From contig DESQ01000029.1 of the NCBI GenBank assembly GCA_002361355.1, positions 1-64,000 of the forward strand: a stretch of DNA of 64,000 nucleotides. The letters run 5' to 3'. The notes under the pieces were generated by a model. The model saw only the letters and a program-made list of their open reading frames with translations. It ran no database searches and was not told the DNA's origin. Shown here piece by piece: positions 23,330 to 32,471 of the stretch. Every line of letters begins with the position of its first letter. Positions within the stretch are counted from its first letter, which is position 1. Made by a program: the position numbers and the translations under genes. Source of the DNA: Lachnospiraceae bacterium UBA3310. GTDB taxonomy: Bacteria; Bacillota; Clostridia; Lachnospirales; Lachnospiraceae.

Positions 23330-24874
23330 ATGGGAAGAAAGAAACCGGCAGTGTTGATGATTTTGGACGGCTACGGCCTCAACGAGAAGACGGAGGGCAA
23401 TGCGGTTGCACTGGCAAAGACCCCGGTGATGGATCAGTTGATGAAAGAGTATCCCTTTGTGAAGGGAAATGCCAGCGGTATGGCGGTAGGCCTGCCCGAC
23501 GGACAGATGGGAAACTCCGAGGTGGGGCATTTGAACATGGGTGCGGGGCGCATCGTGTATCAGGAACTTACCAGAATTACGAAAGAGATTCAGGACGGCA
23601 CTTTTTTTGAGAATCCGGCGCTTCTTGACGCGGTGAACAACTGCAAGAAGAACGATTCCGCCCTGCATATGTTCGGACTTTTGTCCGACGGCGGCGTGCA
23701 CAGCCACAATACGCATCTTTACGGCCTGTTGGAACTGGCGAAGAGAAACGGCCTGTCCAAGGTATATGTGCATGCGTTCTTAGACGGAAGAGATACACCT
23801 CCGGCAAGCGGTAAGGGTTATGTGGAAGAACTGGAAGCGGAGATGAAAAAGATCGGCGTCGGTGAGGTGGCTACGGTGACGGGCCGCTACTATGCGATGG
23901 ATCGTGACAATAACTACGACAGAGTGGAAAAGGCATATCTGGCGCTCACAAAGGGCGAAGGACTGGAAGCGGAGAGCGGCCCTGCGGGGATTCAGGCATC
24001 CTATGACAGGGACGAGACAGACGAGTTTGTGAAGCCCACGGTTGTAAAGAAAAACGGCGCTCCTGTGGCGACCATCAAGGACGGGGATTCCGTAATCTTC
24101 TTTAACTTCCGTCCAGACAGGGCAAGAGAGATTACCAGAAGCTTCTGCGACGACGATTTCAAGGGATTTAGCAGAGGAAAGAGACTGGATCTGACCTATG
24201 TGTGTTTCTCCGATTATGATCCTACGATTTTAAATAAAGAAGTGGCGTTCCACAAGATTTCCGTGACCAATACCTTCGGCGAGTGGCTTGCGGCAAACGG
24301 CATGAAGCAGGCGAGAATTGCGGAGACAGAGAAGTACGCGCACGTGACTTTCTTCTTTAACGGCGGCGTGGAGGAACCAAACGAGGGCGAGACCCGCATT
24401 CTGGTCAATTCTCCCAAGGATGTTGCCACTTACGACTTAAAGCCCCAGATGAGCGCTTACGAGGTTTGCGACAAACTGGTGGAGGCGATTAAGTCCGGCA
24501 CTTACGATGTGATTATCATTAACTTTGCCAATCCTGATATGGTGGGCCATACCGGCGTGCAGGAGGCGGCCATCAAGGCTGTGGAGGCTGTGGACGAGTG
24601 TGTGGGCAAAGCGGTTGCGGCCATCAAAGAGGTGGACGGCGTGCTGTTCATCTGCGCAGACCATGGCAATGCGGAGCAGCTTGTGGATTATGAGACGGGT
24701 GCGCCTTTCACAGCGCATACCACCAATCCGGTGCCCTTTATCCTGGTCAACGCTGACCCTGCTTACAAGCTTCGCGAGGGCGGCTGCCTTGCGGATATCG
24801 TTCCTACGATCATCGAGCTGATGGGAATGGAGCAGCCTGCGGAGATGACAGGAAAATCCCTGTTAGTGAAATAA
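23330..24874 (+). CDS. gpmI: 2,3-bisphosphoglycerate-independent phosphoglycerate mutase
   Basis: Glycolytic enzyme interconverting 3- and 2-phosphoglycerate with two Mn ions. The 514-aa length is standard. Metal-binding ILDGYG (Asp13) and the phosphoserine motif MGNSEVGHLNMG (Ser63) are present, as are the C-terminal metal residues in CADHGNAEQ and TAHTTNPVP. AAAAGGAG precedes the ATG. It is monocistronic, with its own promoter and a strong terminator that contains the promoter of the next operon. Enolase, the next glycolytic step, is encoded separately at 33.4 kb. Confidence 0.98.
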   Translation: MGRKKPAVLMILDGYGLNEKTEGNAVALAKTPVMDQLMKEYPFVKGNASGMAVGLPDGQMGNSEVGHLNMGAGRIVYQELTRITKEIQDGTFFENPALLDAVNNCKKNDSALHMFGLLSDGGVHSHNTHLYGLLELAKRNGLSKVYVHAFLDGRDTPPASGKGYVEELEAEMKKIGVGEVATVTGRYYAMDRDNNYDRVEKAYLALTKGEGLEAESGPAGIQASYDRDETDEFVKPTVVKKNGAPVATIKDGDSVIFFNFRPDRAREITRSFCDDDFKGFSRGKRLDLTYVCFSDYDPTILNKEVAFHKISVTNTFGEWLAANGMKQARIAETEKYAHVTFFFNGGVEEPNEGETRILVNSPKDVATYDLKPQMSAYEVCDKLVEAIKSGTYDVIIINFANPDMVGHTGVQEAAIKAVEAVDECVGKAVAAIKEVDGVLFICADHGNAEQLVDYETGAPFTAHTTNPVPFILVNADPAYKLREGGCLADIVPTIIELMGMEQPAEMTGKSLLVK

Positions 24875-24886
24875 ATTATAATTTTT

Positions 24887-24917
24887 GGCGGAGGCTTGAC
24901 ATGGCCTCCGCCTTTTT
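24887..24917 (+). terminator. gpmI terminator
   Basis: GGCGGAGGC (24887-24895) pairs perfectly with GCCTCCGCC (24904-24912) around an 8-nt loop, followed by TTTTT. A textbook intrinsic terminator. Confidence 0.93.
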
Positions 24918-24924
24918 GTATACT
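24896..24924 (+). promoter_or_regulatory. Promoter of the GntR-ABC operon, embedded in the gpmI terminator
   Basis: TTGACA (24896-24901) lies in the terminator loop and TATACT (24919-24924) lies just after its T-run, with a 17-bp spacer. Both elements are near consensus. Confidence 0.8.
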
Positions 24925-24934
24925 AACTGTACCA

Positions 24935-24961
24935 CCACAAATAATACGCTTAATATTGTGG
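24935..24961. promoter_or_regulatory. Candidate operator of the YtrA-type regulator
   Basis: CCACAA (24935-24940) and TTGTGG (24956-24961) form an inverted repeat separated by 15 bp, in the 5' leader just past the promoter, a likely binding site for the GntR-family product encoded at 24991. Confidence 0.45.
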
Positions 24962-24990
24962 AGGGGTATAATTCAAAGAAAGGAGATCAC

Positions 24991-25350
24991 ATGATAATCA
25001 TAGACTATAAGGATACCCACCCGATCTATGAACAGGTCGTGGAACGGTTCAAGACCCTGATTTTGAAGGGCGCTATGCTGCCGGACGAGCAGATGCCGTC
25101 GGTCCGCAATCTGGCGATGGAGCTGTCCATCAATCCGAATACGATTCAGAAGGCTTACGCGGAACTGGAGCGGCAGGACTTTATTTATACCGTTAAGGGA
25201 CGGGGAAGTTTTGTGTCCGGGGACGGAAGTCTCGTGGAGAAACGGAAGAGGGAATATCTGGAGGAGATACTGCGGCTTGCGAGGGAGCTGTTGGAGATCG
25301 GTATGCCAAAGAGGGAACTTGTTCTGGAAATCGAGAATCTACAGATATAG
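24991..25350 (+). CDS. GntR-family regulator, YtrA subfamily
   Basis: A 119-aa short GntR regulator: winged helix in residues 1-75 (THPIYEQVVERFKTLI, SVRNLAMELSINPNTIQKAY, YTVKGRGSFV) and a short C-terminal helical tail, with no large effector domain. This is the YtrA layout that controls adjacent ABC exporters. AAAGGAGAT precedes the ATG at 24991; an upstream in-frame ATG lies in the promoter. The ABC ATPase begins 14 bp downstream. It is probably relieved by cell-envelope stress or a drug, as for YtrA, though the inducer is not visible. Confidence 0.93.
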   Translation: MIIIDYKDTHPIYEQVVERFKTLILKGAMLPDEQMPSVRNLAMELSINPNTIQKAYAELERQDFIYTVKGRGSFVSGDGSLVEKRKREYLEEILRLARELLEIGMPKRELVLEIENLQI

Positions 25351-25364
25351 AAGGGGAGGAACTT

Positions 25365-26270
25365 ATGATAGAGATACATAATCTGACGAAGTATTTTGAT
25401 GACATAAAGGCCGTCGATGATGTCAGTGTTACCATCAGGGAAAAGACGGTGTTCGGCCTGATCGGTACAAACGGCGCGGGAAAGAGCACGGTGCTTCGCA
25501 TGGTATCGGGTGTGTTTGCGCCTGACAGCGGGACGGTGGCGGTTGACAATATGCCTGTGTACGACAATGTGGAAGCGAAGAAAAAACTGTTTTTTATTGC
25601 GGACGAGCCCTACTTTTTTGCGAACGCTAACGCCGCAGCCATGGAGCACTACTACAGTGGCATTTTTGAGGAGTTTAACCGTGAGGAGTTTTATCAGTAT
25701 CTGGAAAAATTCAATCTGGATAAGAACCGGAAGATTGCTACTTTTTCCAAGGGAATGAAAAAACAGCTTGCCCTGCTTCTGGGAATCTGTGCCCACACGA
25801 AATACATTCTGTGCGATGAGACATTTGACGGGCTGGATCCGGTGATGCGGCAGGGGATCAAATCTATTTTCGCAAAGGAGATGGAGGAGCGGGGGCTGAC
25901 GCCCGTGATCGCTTCCCACAACTTGAGAGAACTGGAGGATATCTGTGACCATGTGGGACTGTTACATAAGGGCGGCGTTCTGCTTTCCAAGGATTTGGAG
26001 GACATGAAGTGCAACATTCAGAAGGTGCAGTGTGTGTTCTCCTCGGTGGAGGATGAGTTGAAGGCGCTGAACGGACTTGAAGTGTTAAAGAAGGAGCAGA
26101 GGGGATCGCTTTGCACGATCACTGTGCGCAGTACAAGGGAGGAAGTGGAGGCACGGTTTGCCACGGTAGATACGATATTTTATGAGGTGCTTCCGCTGTC
26201 TCTGGAGGAGATTTTTATCAGTGAGACGGAGGTGGTAGGCTATGACATCAAGAAACTCATTCTGGGGTAG
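25365..26270 (+). CDS. ABC transporter ATP-binding protein
   Basis: A 301-aa ATPase. Walker A GTNGAGKST, a signature-like segment FSKGMKKQLAL and Walker B YILCDETFDGLDP are present; the signature FSKGM replaces the usual LSGGQ, as common in YtrB/EcsA-like ATPases. The last 80 residues form an extra C-terminal region. AAGGGGAGG precedes the ATG. It overlaps the permease by 29 bp, so the two are translationally coupled and probably form an exporter with the permease below. Confidence 0.93.
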   Translation: MIEIHNLTKYFDDIKAVDDVSVTIREKTVFGLIGTNGAGKSTVLRMVSGVFAPDSGTVAVDNMPVYDNVEAKKKLFFIADEPYFFANANAAAMEHYYSGIFEEFNREEFYQYLEKFNLDKNRKIATFSKGMKKQLALLLGICAHTKYILCDETFDGLDPVMRQGIKSIFAKEMEERGLTPVIASHNLRELEDICDHVGLLHKGGVLLSKDLEDMKCNIQKVQCVFSSVEDELKALNGLEVLKKEQRGSLCTITVRSTREEVEARFATVDTIFYEVLPLSLEEIFISETEVVGYDIKKLILG

Positions 26271-28413
26271 TTGCAGGGAAAATCATAAAAGGCGGATCTG
26301 GGTCTGGATCGTGGCGGTGCTGTCCCAGCTTCTTATCTACGGCGGTGTGACCATGATCTATCTAAGCCGCATCAAGGGATTTTACGCGGAAGGCACTTAC
26401 AGAAGCCTGGCGGAGTTTAAGCAGGCGATGTACCAGGCGGCGCGGGATGCGATTGGTTTTTCCGATAACCTCTATCCCGTGATTATGCTGCTAGCGGCGT
26501 TGATCGCCTTGCAGGGCTTCTCCTATCTGTATGACAGGAGAAAGGTGGATGTCTACCACAGCGTTCCCGTATCGAAGAACAGAAGGTTTGCGGTGGTCTA
26601 TGTAAATGGCCTTATGATCTATCTGGTCTCGAATCTTTTGGGACTGATTCTCGGCATGGCGATTGCGGCGTCCCAGGGCGCGGTGAACGGGGAAGTCATG
26701 GCGGAGGCATGGCTTGCCTTCGTGTGGAATCTGGCATTTTTCCTTGCCTACTACCACCTGATGATTCTGGCGGTGATGCTGACGGGAAACCGGTTTGTGA
26801 CGATTTGCGTTTTTTTGGTGTTTACGCTGTATGAGATCATCGCTTACATGCTGATCGGAAATTTGAAAGCGGTCTTTTTCAAGACGTATTCCGGGTATTT
26901 CGTGTATCAGAGGGCGAAGCTGTCCCCGCTGAGAGATTATACGTCATACATCTGGCAGCTTAAGAATGTGGAAAATGCGGCGGAGGCGGCGCGGATTGCC
27001 ATGCCTCTTGCGGCCAAGTGGATCGGGATTGCCCTGGTGGTTCTGGCGGTTGCGTGGTTTGCCTACAGGAAGAGACCATCCGAGACCGCTGGAAAAGCGA
27101 TTGCCTATCGGTTTCTGGAGCCACTTCTCAAGGTGGCGGTGGCGGTTGCGTCCGCTTTCCTGATCGGACAGCTTGTATATGATACTTCCTATCAAAACGA
27201 GCCTCTGCTAGTGCTGGGGATGCTGCTTGGCGGGCTGATCGTCTGTGCGGCCATGGAGGTGGTTTATGATTTTGATATACGGAGCCTGTTTAAGCATCTG
27301 CTCTCGAGCGGTGTTGCGTTAGCCGGCATTCTGGCAATATTTTGCAGCTTTAAATGGGATCTGTTCGGGTATGACAGCTATATTCCGGCGCAAAATAAAA
27401 TAGAGAGTATTGCAATTGACGCAGATGGGTACTATGATAGCTATTGGGATGAAAACTGGCGGTATCTGGACGAAGCGGAGTATAAAAAAGAAAATATGTT
27501 CCTGACCGATGCCGAGCCGGTTCTTGCCCTGGCGCAGAAGGCGGGGCAGACGGATACGGAGGAAATGTCGGAGAACCGCACTGTGCAGATTCTGTACCGC
27601 TTAAAATCTGGCAGACAGGTGGACAGAAGGATTCAGGTGGACTATGACGATCCCGAGACGGAGGCGCTTCTCAACCGGATTTTCCAGACGGATGCCTTTA
27701 AAATGGGGACGTTTCAGGCAATTACGGACGAGACTTCCTATGATCATGTGGCGGCGGTTAATTATTCAAACGGCGCGGCCATAGGGATTATTCCAGGTGA
27801 GGATGCAAAAAAATTGCGGGACGCCTGGGTGAAGGATATGGAGCAGTTCGATTTTACGCTTGTGCGGCATAACCGTCCCTGCGGTATGATTACGATGGGA
27901 TATGGCGCGGAAGCAGACTATATGTCGCGGCAGTATTATGTGTACGACAGTTTTGAAAATACCATCAATTTCCTGAAAAAGCGGGAAGCATACTATCCGG
28001 TAGAACTGGACGCGGCGGATATCGACAGTGTGACGGTGGGCTGTTATCACAATGAGCTTCAGAATCCGTACGCAGGAGATCCGGGGTACAATCTGTACAG
28101 ACGTGCAGCCGAGGCGGAAGCAGTGGATACTTACGTGGATTATACGGTGCGGGAGACCTTTTATGAGGAGGAGCAGATCGCACAGATTCTGCCCCATATT
28201 TATCCGAGCTATATCGATGCGCCGTGGGGTCGTTACGGGGGAGCTGCGGAAGCTGTAGAGGATCAGAATAACTATTCCTTGGAGATTGTGTTTAAAAAAG
28301 ACAGCGCATATCCCTATGATAGGGGCAGTTATTACTTTAACTATTGTTTCCGAAACGGCGAGGTTCCGGATTTCGTAGCCGAAGCGACGGCCTATACCGG
28401 CGAGGCGGAGTGA
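26242..28413 (+). CDS. ABC transporter permease with large extracytoplasmic domain
   Basis: A 723-aa membrane protein. About seven or eight hydrophobic segments occupy residues 15-380 (for example WVWIVAVLSQLLIYGGV and FLIGQLVYDT regions). The final roughly 340 residues are polar, Tyr- and Asp-rich, and most likely extracytoplasmic; the arrangement resembles Firmicutes permeases with a DUF6449-type tail, which I state from memory. It overlaps the ATPase gene. Substrate is unknown. A further ABC ATPase with a different permease follows, but the 59-bp gap and its own ribosome site suggest a separate unit. Confidence 0.88.
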   Translation: MTSRNSFWGSCRENHKRRIWVWIVAVLSQLLIYGGVTMIYLSRIKGFYAEGTYRSLAEFKQAMYQAARDAIGFSDNLYPVIMLLAALIALQGFSYLYDRRKVDVYHSVPVSKNRRFAVVYVNGLMIYLVSNLLGLILGMAIAASQGAVNGEVMAEAWLAFVWNLAFFLAYYHLMILAVMLTGNRFVTICVFLVFTLYEIIAYMLIGNLKAVFFKTYSGYFVYQRAKLSPLRDYTSYIWQLKNVENAAEAARIAMPLAAKWIGIALVVLAVAWFAYRKRPSETAGKAIAYRFLEPLLKVAVAVASAFLIGQLVYDTSYQNEPLLVLGMLLGGLIVCAAMEVVYDFDIRSLFKHLLSSGVALAGILAIFCSFKWDLFGYDSYIPAQNKIESIAIDADGYYDSYWDENWRYLDEAEYKKENMFLTDAEPVLALAQKAGQTDTEEMSENRTVQILYRLKSGRQVDRRIQVDYDDPETEALLNRIFQTDAFKMGTFQAITDETSYDHVAAVNYSNGAAIGIIPGEDAKKLRDAWVKDMEQFDFTLVRHNRPCGMITMGYGAEADYMSRQYYVYDSFENTINFLKKREAYYPVELDAADIDSVTVGCYHNELQNPYAGDPGYNLYRRAAEAEAVDTYVDYTVRETFYEEEQIAQILPHIYPSYIDAPWGRYGGAAEAVEDQNNYSLEIVFKKDSAYPYDRGSYYFNYCFRNGEVPDFVAEATAYTGEAE

Positions 28414-28472
28414 AGCGCGGGCATTCTCCGTGTGGCGTAACCGAAGAATTAACAGGAATAAAGGAGCAGTTT

Positions 28473-29279
28473 GTGAGCGAAAACAGCTGTGCAAAGCCTG
28501 TGATACAGGTGAAGGATCTCTATAAGATATACCGTGTGGGGGAGGAGCGGGTGCGGGCGTTAAACGGCGTCAGCTTCTCCATCAGGCGGGGGTGCTTTTG
28601 TTCGATCGTGGGCGCATCCGGTTCCGGGAAATCCACTCTGTTAAATATGTTAGCAGGGTTGGAGAAACCTACCAAGGGTGAGATTGTGATTGCGGGAGAG
28701 CATATGGAAGAGAAGAGTGAAAACCAACTCGTTGCATTCCGCAGGGAACACATCGGATTTATCTTCCAGTCCTTCAATCTGATGGGTACTATGGACGCCA
28801 TTGAAAATGTGGCGCTGCCTCTGACCTTTCAGGGGATGGATAAAAAGAGCAGAAATAAAAAGGCCGAGGAGATGCTGGAGCTGGTGGGGCTGACCAAATA
28901 TAAGAAACACCGGCCGAACCAGATGTCAGGCGGACAGCAGCAGCGTGTGGGCGTGGCCCGCGCGCTGGTTGTGGAGCCAGAGATTATCTTTGCGGACGAG
29001 CCAACGGGAAACCTTGATTCCAACACTTCGGTGGAGGTTATGAACCTGATGAAACGTGTGGTGCGGGAGAAGAACCAGACGTTAGTGATGGTTACCCATG
29101 ACAATTATCTGGCAGGGTTCGCGGATATGATTTTGCGGATCCGGGACGGTAAGATTTTGGAGATTGAGGATCGCAGCGGGCAGGACATTCCGGATGAGAT
29201 TGCGGTTAAGACAGATGAGGGCATGAAAGGCGAAGGGACGGATAGAGAAAGGGAAGAGTTGGAAGGGCAGGAGAGATGA
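28473..29279 (+). CDS. MacB/LolD-type ABC ATP-binding protein
   Basis: A 268-aa ATPase of the FtsE/LolD/MacB class: Walker A GASGSGKST, Q-loop FIFQSFNLM, signature MSGGQQQRVGVARAL, Walker B IIFADEPTGNLD and switch His in VMVTHD. The GTG at 28473 is chosen because AAGGAG lies 6 nt upstream; longer in-frame starts fall inside the previous gene. A Glu/Arg-rich tail follows the core. It overlaps the next gene by 4 bp (ATGA). It should power the FtsX-like permease at 31096, with the anchored protein between them as partner. Confidence 0.94.
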   Translation: MSENSCAKPVIQVKDLYKIYRVGEERVRALNGVSFSIRRGCFCSIVGASGSGKSTLLNMLAGLEKPTKGEIVIAGEHMEEKSENQLVAFRREHIGFIFQSFNLMGTMDAIENVALPLTFQGMDKKSRNKKAEEMLELVGLTKYKKHRPNQMSGGQQQRVGVARALVVEPEIIFADEPTGNLDSNTSVEVMNLMKRVVREKNQTLVMVTHDNYLAGFADMILRIRDGKILEIEDRSGQDIPDEIAVKTDEGMKGEGTDREREELEGQER

Positions 29280-31078
29280 GGAGAAAAGAGGAGAGCCGTA
29301 GGAGAACAGCAGGGCATTTGGCGGGCGGATTGGCCGGCCTGTTTTTTGCGTTAGCGGTTTTGGGACAGATGCCGGACGGGGCGGCTTCGGTGGCTTATGC
29401 CGGGGAGGAGCCGGTGACCCATACAGAGGAAAGTTCGGTCAGCGAAAACGATATCAAATATATTGAGCGGTCTTCCGACAGAGTGATTACGGATGACGAC
29501 CGCGCTGACGCCGATGCGGATATGCTCTATTACATGCAAAGCCTGGAGGTGCGTTATCATCTTGACGAGAAGGTGATGGAGCAGCTTCACAAGGTCTTTG
29601 ACAGCGCGGTTTACTATATTGCAAATACGGAAATGTCCCTGACGGAGTTGTGGGCGTATGTCTCTTCCGTGAAGTCCTCCATGGAATCGGCGGCGGTGGA
29701 GAAGGTGACGCAGACCACCAGCGAGTTTTTACAGGTGGGCGATAACTGGCAGACGCCCATTGTCAGTTACGGGCAGGGCGTATCCATTGTGCTGCCGGTT
29801 GTCAATTTTGGCACGGAGGAGTTAAATGACCTGATCGTGGAGCCGGTGACCTCCACCCTTGTGACAGAGTGGCCCTTCGAGCCGGATATGACCAATTATT
29901 TGCAGACAGAGCCTTACATTCCCGGCTGCCAGACGAAAGAGCAGGCAATGGCAAACCGCAGGGAATTTACCTTCCATTTTAAGACGAGAAGCGATGTGAT
30001 GAGCGGTTACTATCCGCTAAAATTCCATATTTCCTACACGAAAGCTGGCATCCGCTGTGAGGAGCCGGCGGAGCTTACGGTGTATGTCAAAACCATCGGT
30101 AAGCCGGGAAGCGGTATTATTGGCGGGAACGGGCAGGAGGCTTCCGGCTCCAAACCCCGTATTGTGGTGACCGGATTTGAGACGAATCCGAAGGAGGTGT
30201 ACGCCGGAGAGACGTTTACCCTGACGATTCATGTGCAGAATACGGCAAACGATACGGCGGTTACCAATGTGCTTTTCGATATGCAGGCGGCACAGGAGGG
30301 GGAGGATAAAACCAACACGTACTCTGCCTTTCTGCCGACATCCGGTTCCAGTTCTGTCTATATGGAACAGATTGCCCCGAATACCTCGGCGGATATCGTG
30401 ATCGAGATGACGGCAAAAGCGGATTTGGCGCAGAAGCCCTATGTGCTTGACGTGAATATGAAATACGATGCGGGGACGGTGTTTGACCTGACCGACAAGG
30501 CAAGCGTGTCGATTCCGATTTTACAGGAGAGCCGCTTTGACACCAGTATTCCGGAGGTAGTTCCCGACAGCATCGAGGTGGGTTCCCAGTCCAATGTGAT
30601 GCTCAGTATTTACAATACGGGAAAGACGACCCTCTATAATGTGCAGGTGAAGTTCATTGCGGATTCCATAGAGGAAGCCTCCGCTTTCGTGGGAAATCTG
30701 CAGTCCGGCAACACGGGTAATGTGGACGTGATGCTGACGGGCGCGGCTCCCACGATGGATGATGGCATTGTGAAATTGGAAATCTCTTATGAGGACGAAG
30801 CCGGCAATGTGACCGCCGAGGAGAAGGAGATTACCCTTTTTGTGACGGAGCCCATGATGGACGATATGATGATGGGCGATGATATGATGATGGGTGACGA
30901 TATGATGGACGGCGGGGAAGGCGGCTCTAAGACCGGACTGATTGTGGGAATCGTTGTGGCAGTCATCGCCGTGGCGGCGGCAGGCCTGGGTGTGTTTTTC
31001 AAAATCCGCAAAAAGAAGAAAGCGGCAGCAGCCGAAGCGGCCGAACTGGCGGAATTGGAAAAGGAGTTAAATGAGTAA
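29276..31078 (+). CDS. Membrane-anchored CARDB-like protein of an ABC system
   Basis: A 600-aa exported protein. An N-terminal signal (after MRRKEESRRR, helix around LAGGLAGLFFALAVLG) leads to a large extracytoplasmic region with at least two Ig-like CARDB/COG1361-type units (PRIVVTGFETNPKEVYAGET near 290 and SIEVGSQSNVMLSIYNTGKT near 435). A Met/Asp repeat (about 525-545) precedes a C-terminal helix (GLIVGIVVAVIAVAAAGLGV) and a basic cytoplasmic tail. It lies between the ATPase (4-bp overlap) and permease (17-bp gap), so it is probably an accessory or adaptor subunit, comparable in position to MacA but of different fold. Confidence 0.85.
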   Translation: MRRKEESRRRTAGHLAGGLAGLFFALAVLGQMPDGAASVAYAGEEPVTHTEESSVSENDIKYIERSSDRVITDDDRADADADMLYYMQSLEVRYHLDEKVMEQLHKVFDSAVYYIANTEMSLTELWAYVSSVKSSMESAAVEKVTQTTSEFLQVGDNWQTPIVSYGQGVSIVLPVVNFGTEELNDLIVEPVTSTLVTEWPFEPDMTNYLQTEPYIPGCQTKEQAMANRREFTFHFKTRSDVMSGYYPLKFHISYTKAGIRCEEPAELTVYVKTIGKPGSGIIGGNGQEASGSKPRIVVTGFETNPKEVYAGETFTLTIHVQNTANDTAVTNVLFDMQAAQEGEDKTNTYSAFLPTSGSSSVYMEQIAPNTSADIVIEMTAKADLAQKPYVLDVNMKYDAGTVFDLTDKASVSIPILQESRFDTSIPEVVPDSIEVGSQSNVMLSIYNTGKTTLYNVQVKFIADSIEEASAFVGNLQSGNTGNVDVMLTGAAPTMDDGIVKLEISYEDEAGNVTAEEKEITLFVTEPMMDDMMMGDDMMMGDDMMDGGEGGSKTGLIVGIVVAVIAVAAAGLGVFFKIRKKKKAAAAEAAELAELEKELNE

Positions 31079-31095
31079 CAGGGATTGGGGAAAAC

Positions 31096-32448
31096 ATGAA
31101 GTTTCTTGATTTGCTGCGGATGAGCAGCAGTAACCTCTGGAAAAGAAAAGTGCGGACGGTTCTGACGGTGCTTGGCGTGGTGATCGGTGTGGCTTCCATT
31201 GTGGTGATGGTATCTCTTGGATTGGGACTTAGCCGGTCTTTGATGGAGCAGTACGAGTCCTATGGAAGCCTCACGCAGATCGAGGTGAATGAGCCCTGGG
31301 GTGATTCTTCTTCGGAGGAGATCAAACGTCTCGATCAGGCGTTAATCGACGAGATATCGGCGATGGAGTATGTGGAATCGGTCTATCCCGTGCTGCAGAC
31401 GCAGGCGATTGCCAAATACGGCAGCTATGAAGCCTATTTACAGATTCAGGGAATACCAAAGACCGCGTTTGCGGACATGGACATCAAGGTGGGGCAGGGA
31501 AGACTGCCGGGAGAGGATCAGACCTTAACTTTCTTTTATGGTTCTCAGGTTTTGCAGCAGTTCCAAAGCACCAAGGGAAACGGCGGCAGTTACTGGGAGA
31601 CGGGGATTTTGCCGGACATTGATCTGATGAAGGATCCTATTTTTGTGGTTTTTGATATGGACGCCTATTATGCGGCGGGTACGCCGGATGAAAACGGGCA
31701 GACGCAGAAACCGCCGAAGAAATATCTGATCGAGACCTGCGGCGTGGAGGAGACACCCGGCGAGGATGAGTGGACACGGTACGGCTGGCAGACCTTCTGC
31801 GATATCGAGCAGTTGGAGACGGAGTTAAAAAAGATTTTTAAAAATAAGGTCATTCCGGGCCAGCCTTCCACCAAGACAGGCAAGCCCTACAAAGAGATTT
31901 TTTATAATCAGCTTCTGGTGAATGTGGATGATATGGATCATGTGGTTGCCCTGCAAAAGACGCTGCAGGATTTGGGATATGACGCTTACAGTCAGGCGGA
32001 ATGGGTGGAATCCGAGCAAAAGACTATGGGCTATATCCAGGCGGTGCTTGGCGGCATTGGCGCCGTTTCGCTTTTTGTGGCGGCTATCGGCATCACCAAT
32101 ACGATGATGATGTCTATTTATGAGAGGACAAAGGAAATTGGCGTGATGAAAGTGCTGGGATGCGATCTTCGCAACATCCGCAGCCTGTTTTTGATGGAGG
32201 CCGGTTTTATTGGCTTTATCGGCGGCGTGATTGGCCTGATTCTAAGTATTGTCCTGTCTGTTGTGATCAACAAAGTGGCGGTCGGCGCCAATGAGTATAT
32301 GGGCACTACCAGCGGGATTTCCTATATTCCGATATGGCTTGCACTTTTATCGCTGGTGTTTGCGGTGATGGTGGGTATGGTGGCAGGCTTTTTCCCGGCA
32401 AGACGCGCGATGCGGTTGAGTCCGCTGGCGGCGATCCGGAATGAATAG
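31096..32448 (+). CDS. MacB/FtsX-like ABC permease
   Basis: A 450-aa permease with the MacB layout: first helix after RKVRTVLTVLGVVIGVASI, a large extracytoplasmic domain (about 50-310), then three helices at the C-terminus (GGIGAVSLFVAAIGITNTM; FIGGVIGLILSIVLSV; LLSLVFAVMVGMVAGFFPA). The ending PARRAMRLSPLAAIR is characteristic. Such proteins are mechanotransmitting exporters of peptides, lipoproteins or drugs rather than channel transporters. The ATPase is encoded two genes upstream. Confidence 0.93.
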   Translation: MKFLDLLRMSSSNLWKRKVRTVLTVLGVVIGVASIVVMVSLGLGLSRSLMEQYESYGSLTQIEVNEPWGDSSSEEIKRLDQALIDEISAMEYVESVYPVLQTQAIAKYGSYEAYLQIQGIPKTAFADMDIKVGQGRLPGEDQTLTFFYGSQVLQQFQSTKGNGGSYWETGILPDIDLMKDPIFVVFDMDAYYAAGTPDENGQTQKPPKKYLIETCGVEETPGEDEWTRYGWQTFCDIEQLETELKKIFKNKVIPGQPSTKTGKPYKEIFYNQLLVNVDDMDHVVALQKTLQDLGYDAYSQAEWVESEQKTMGYIQAVLGGIGAVSLFVAAIGITNTMMMSIYERTKEIGVMKVLGCDLRNIRSLFLMEAGFIGFIGGVIGLILSIVLSVVINKVAVGANEYMGTTSGISYIPIWLALLSLVFAVMVGMVAGFFPARRAMRLSPLAAIRNE

Positions 32449-32471
32449 CGCCAAAAAAGAGGTAATGGTGT

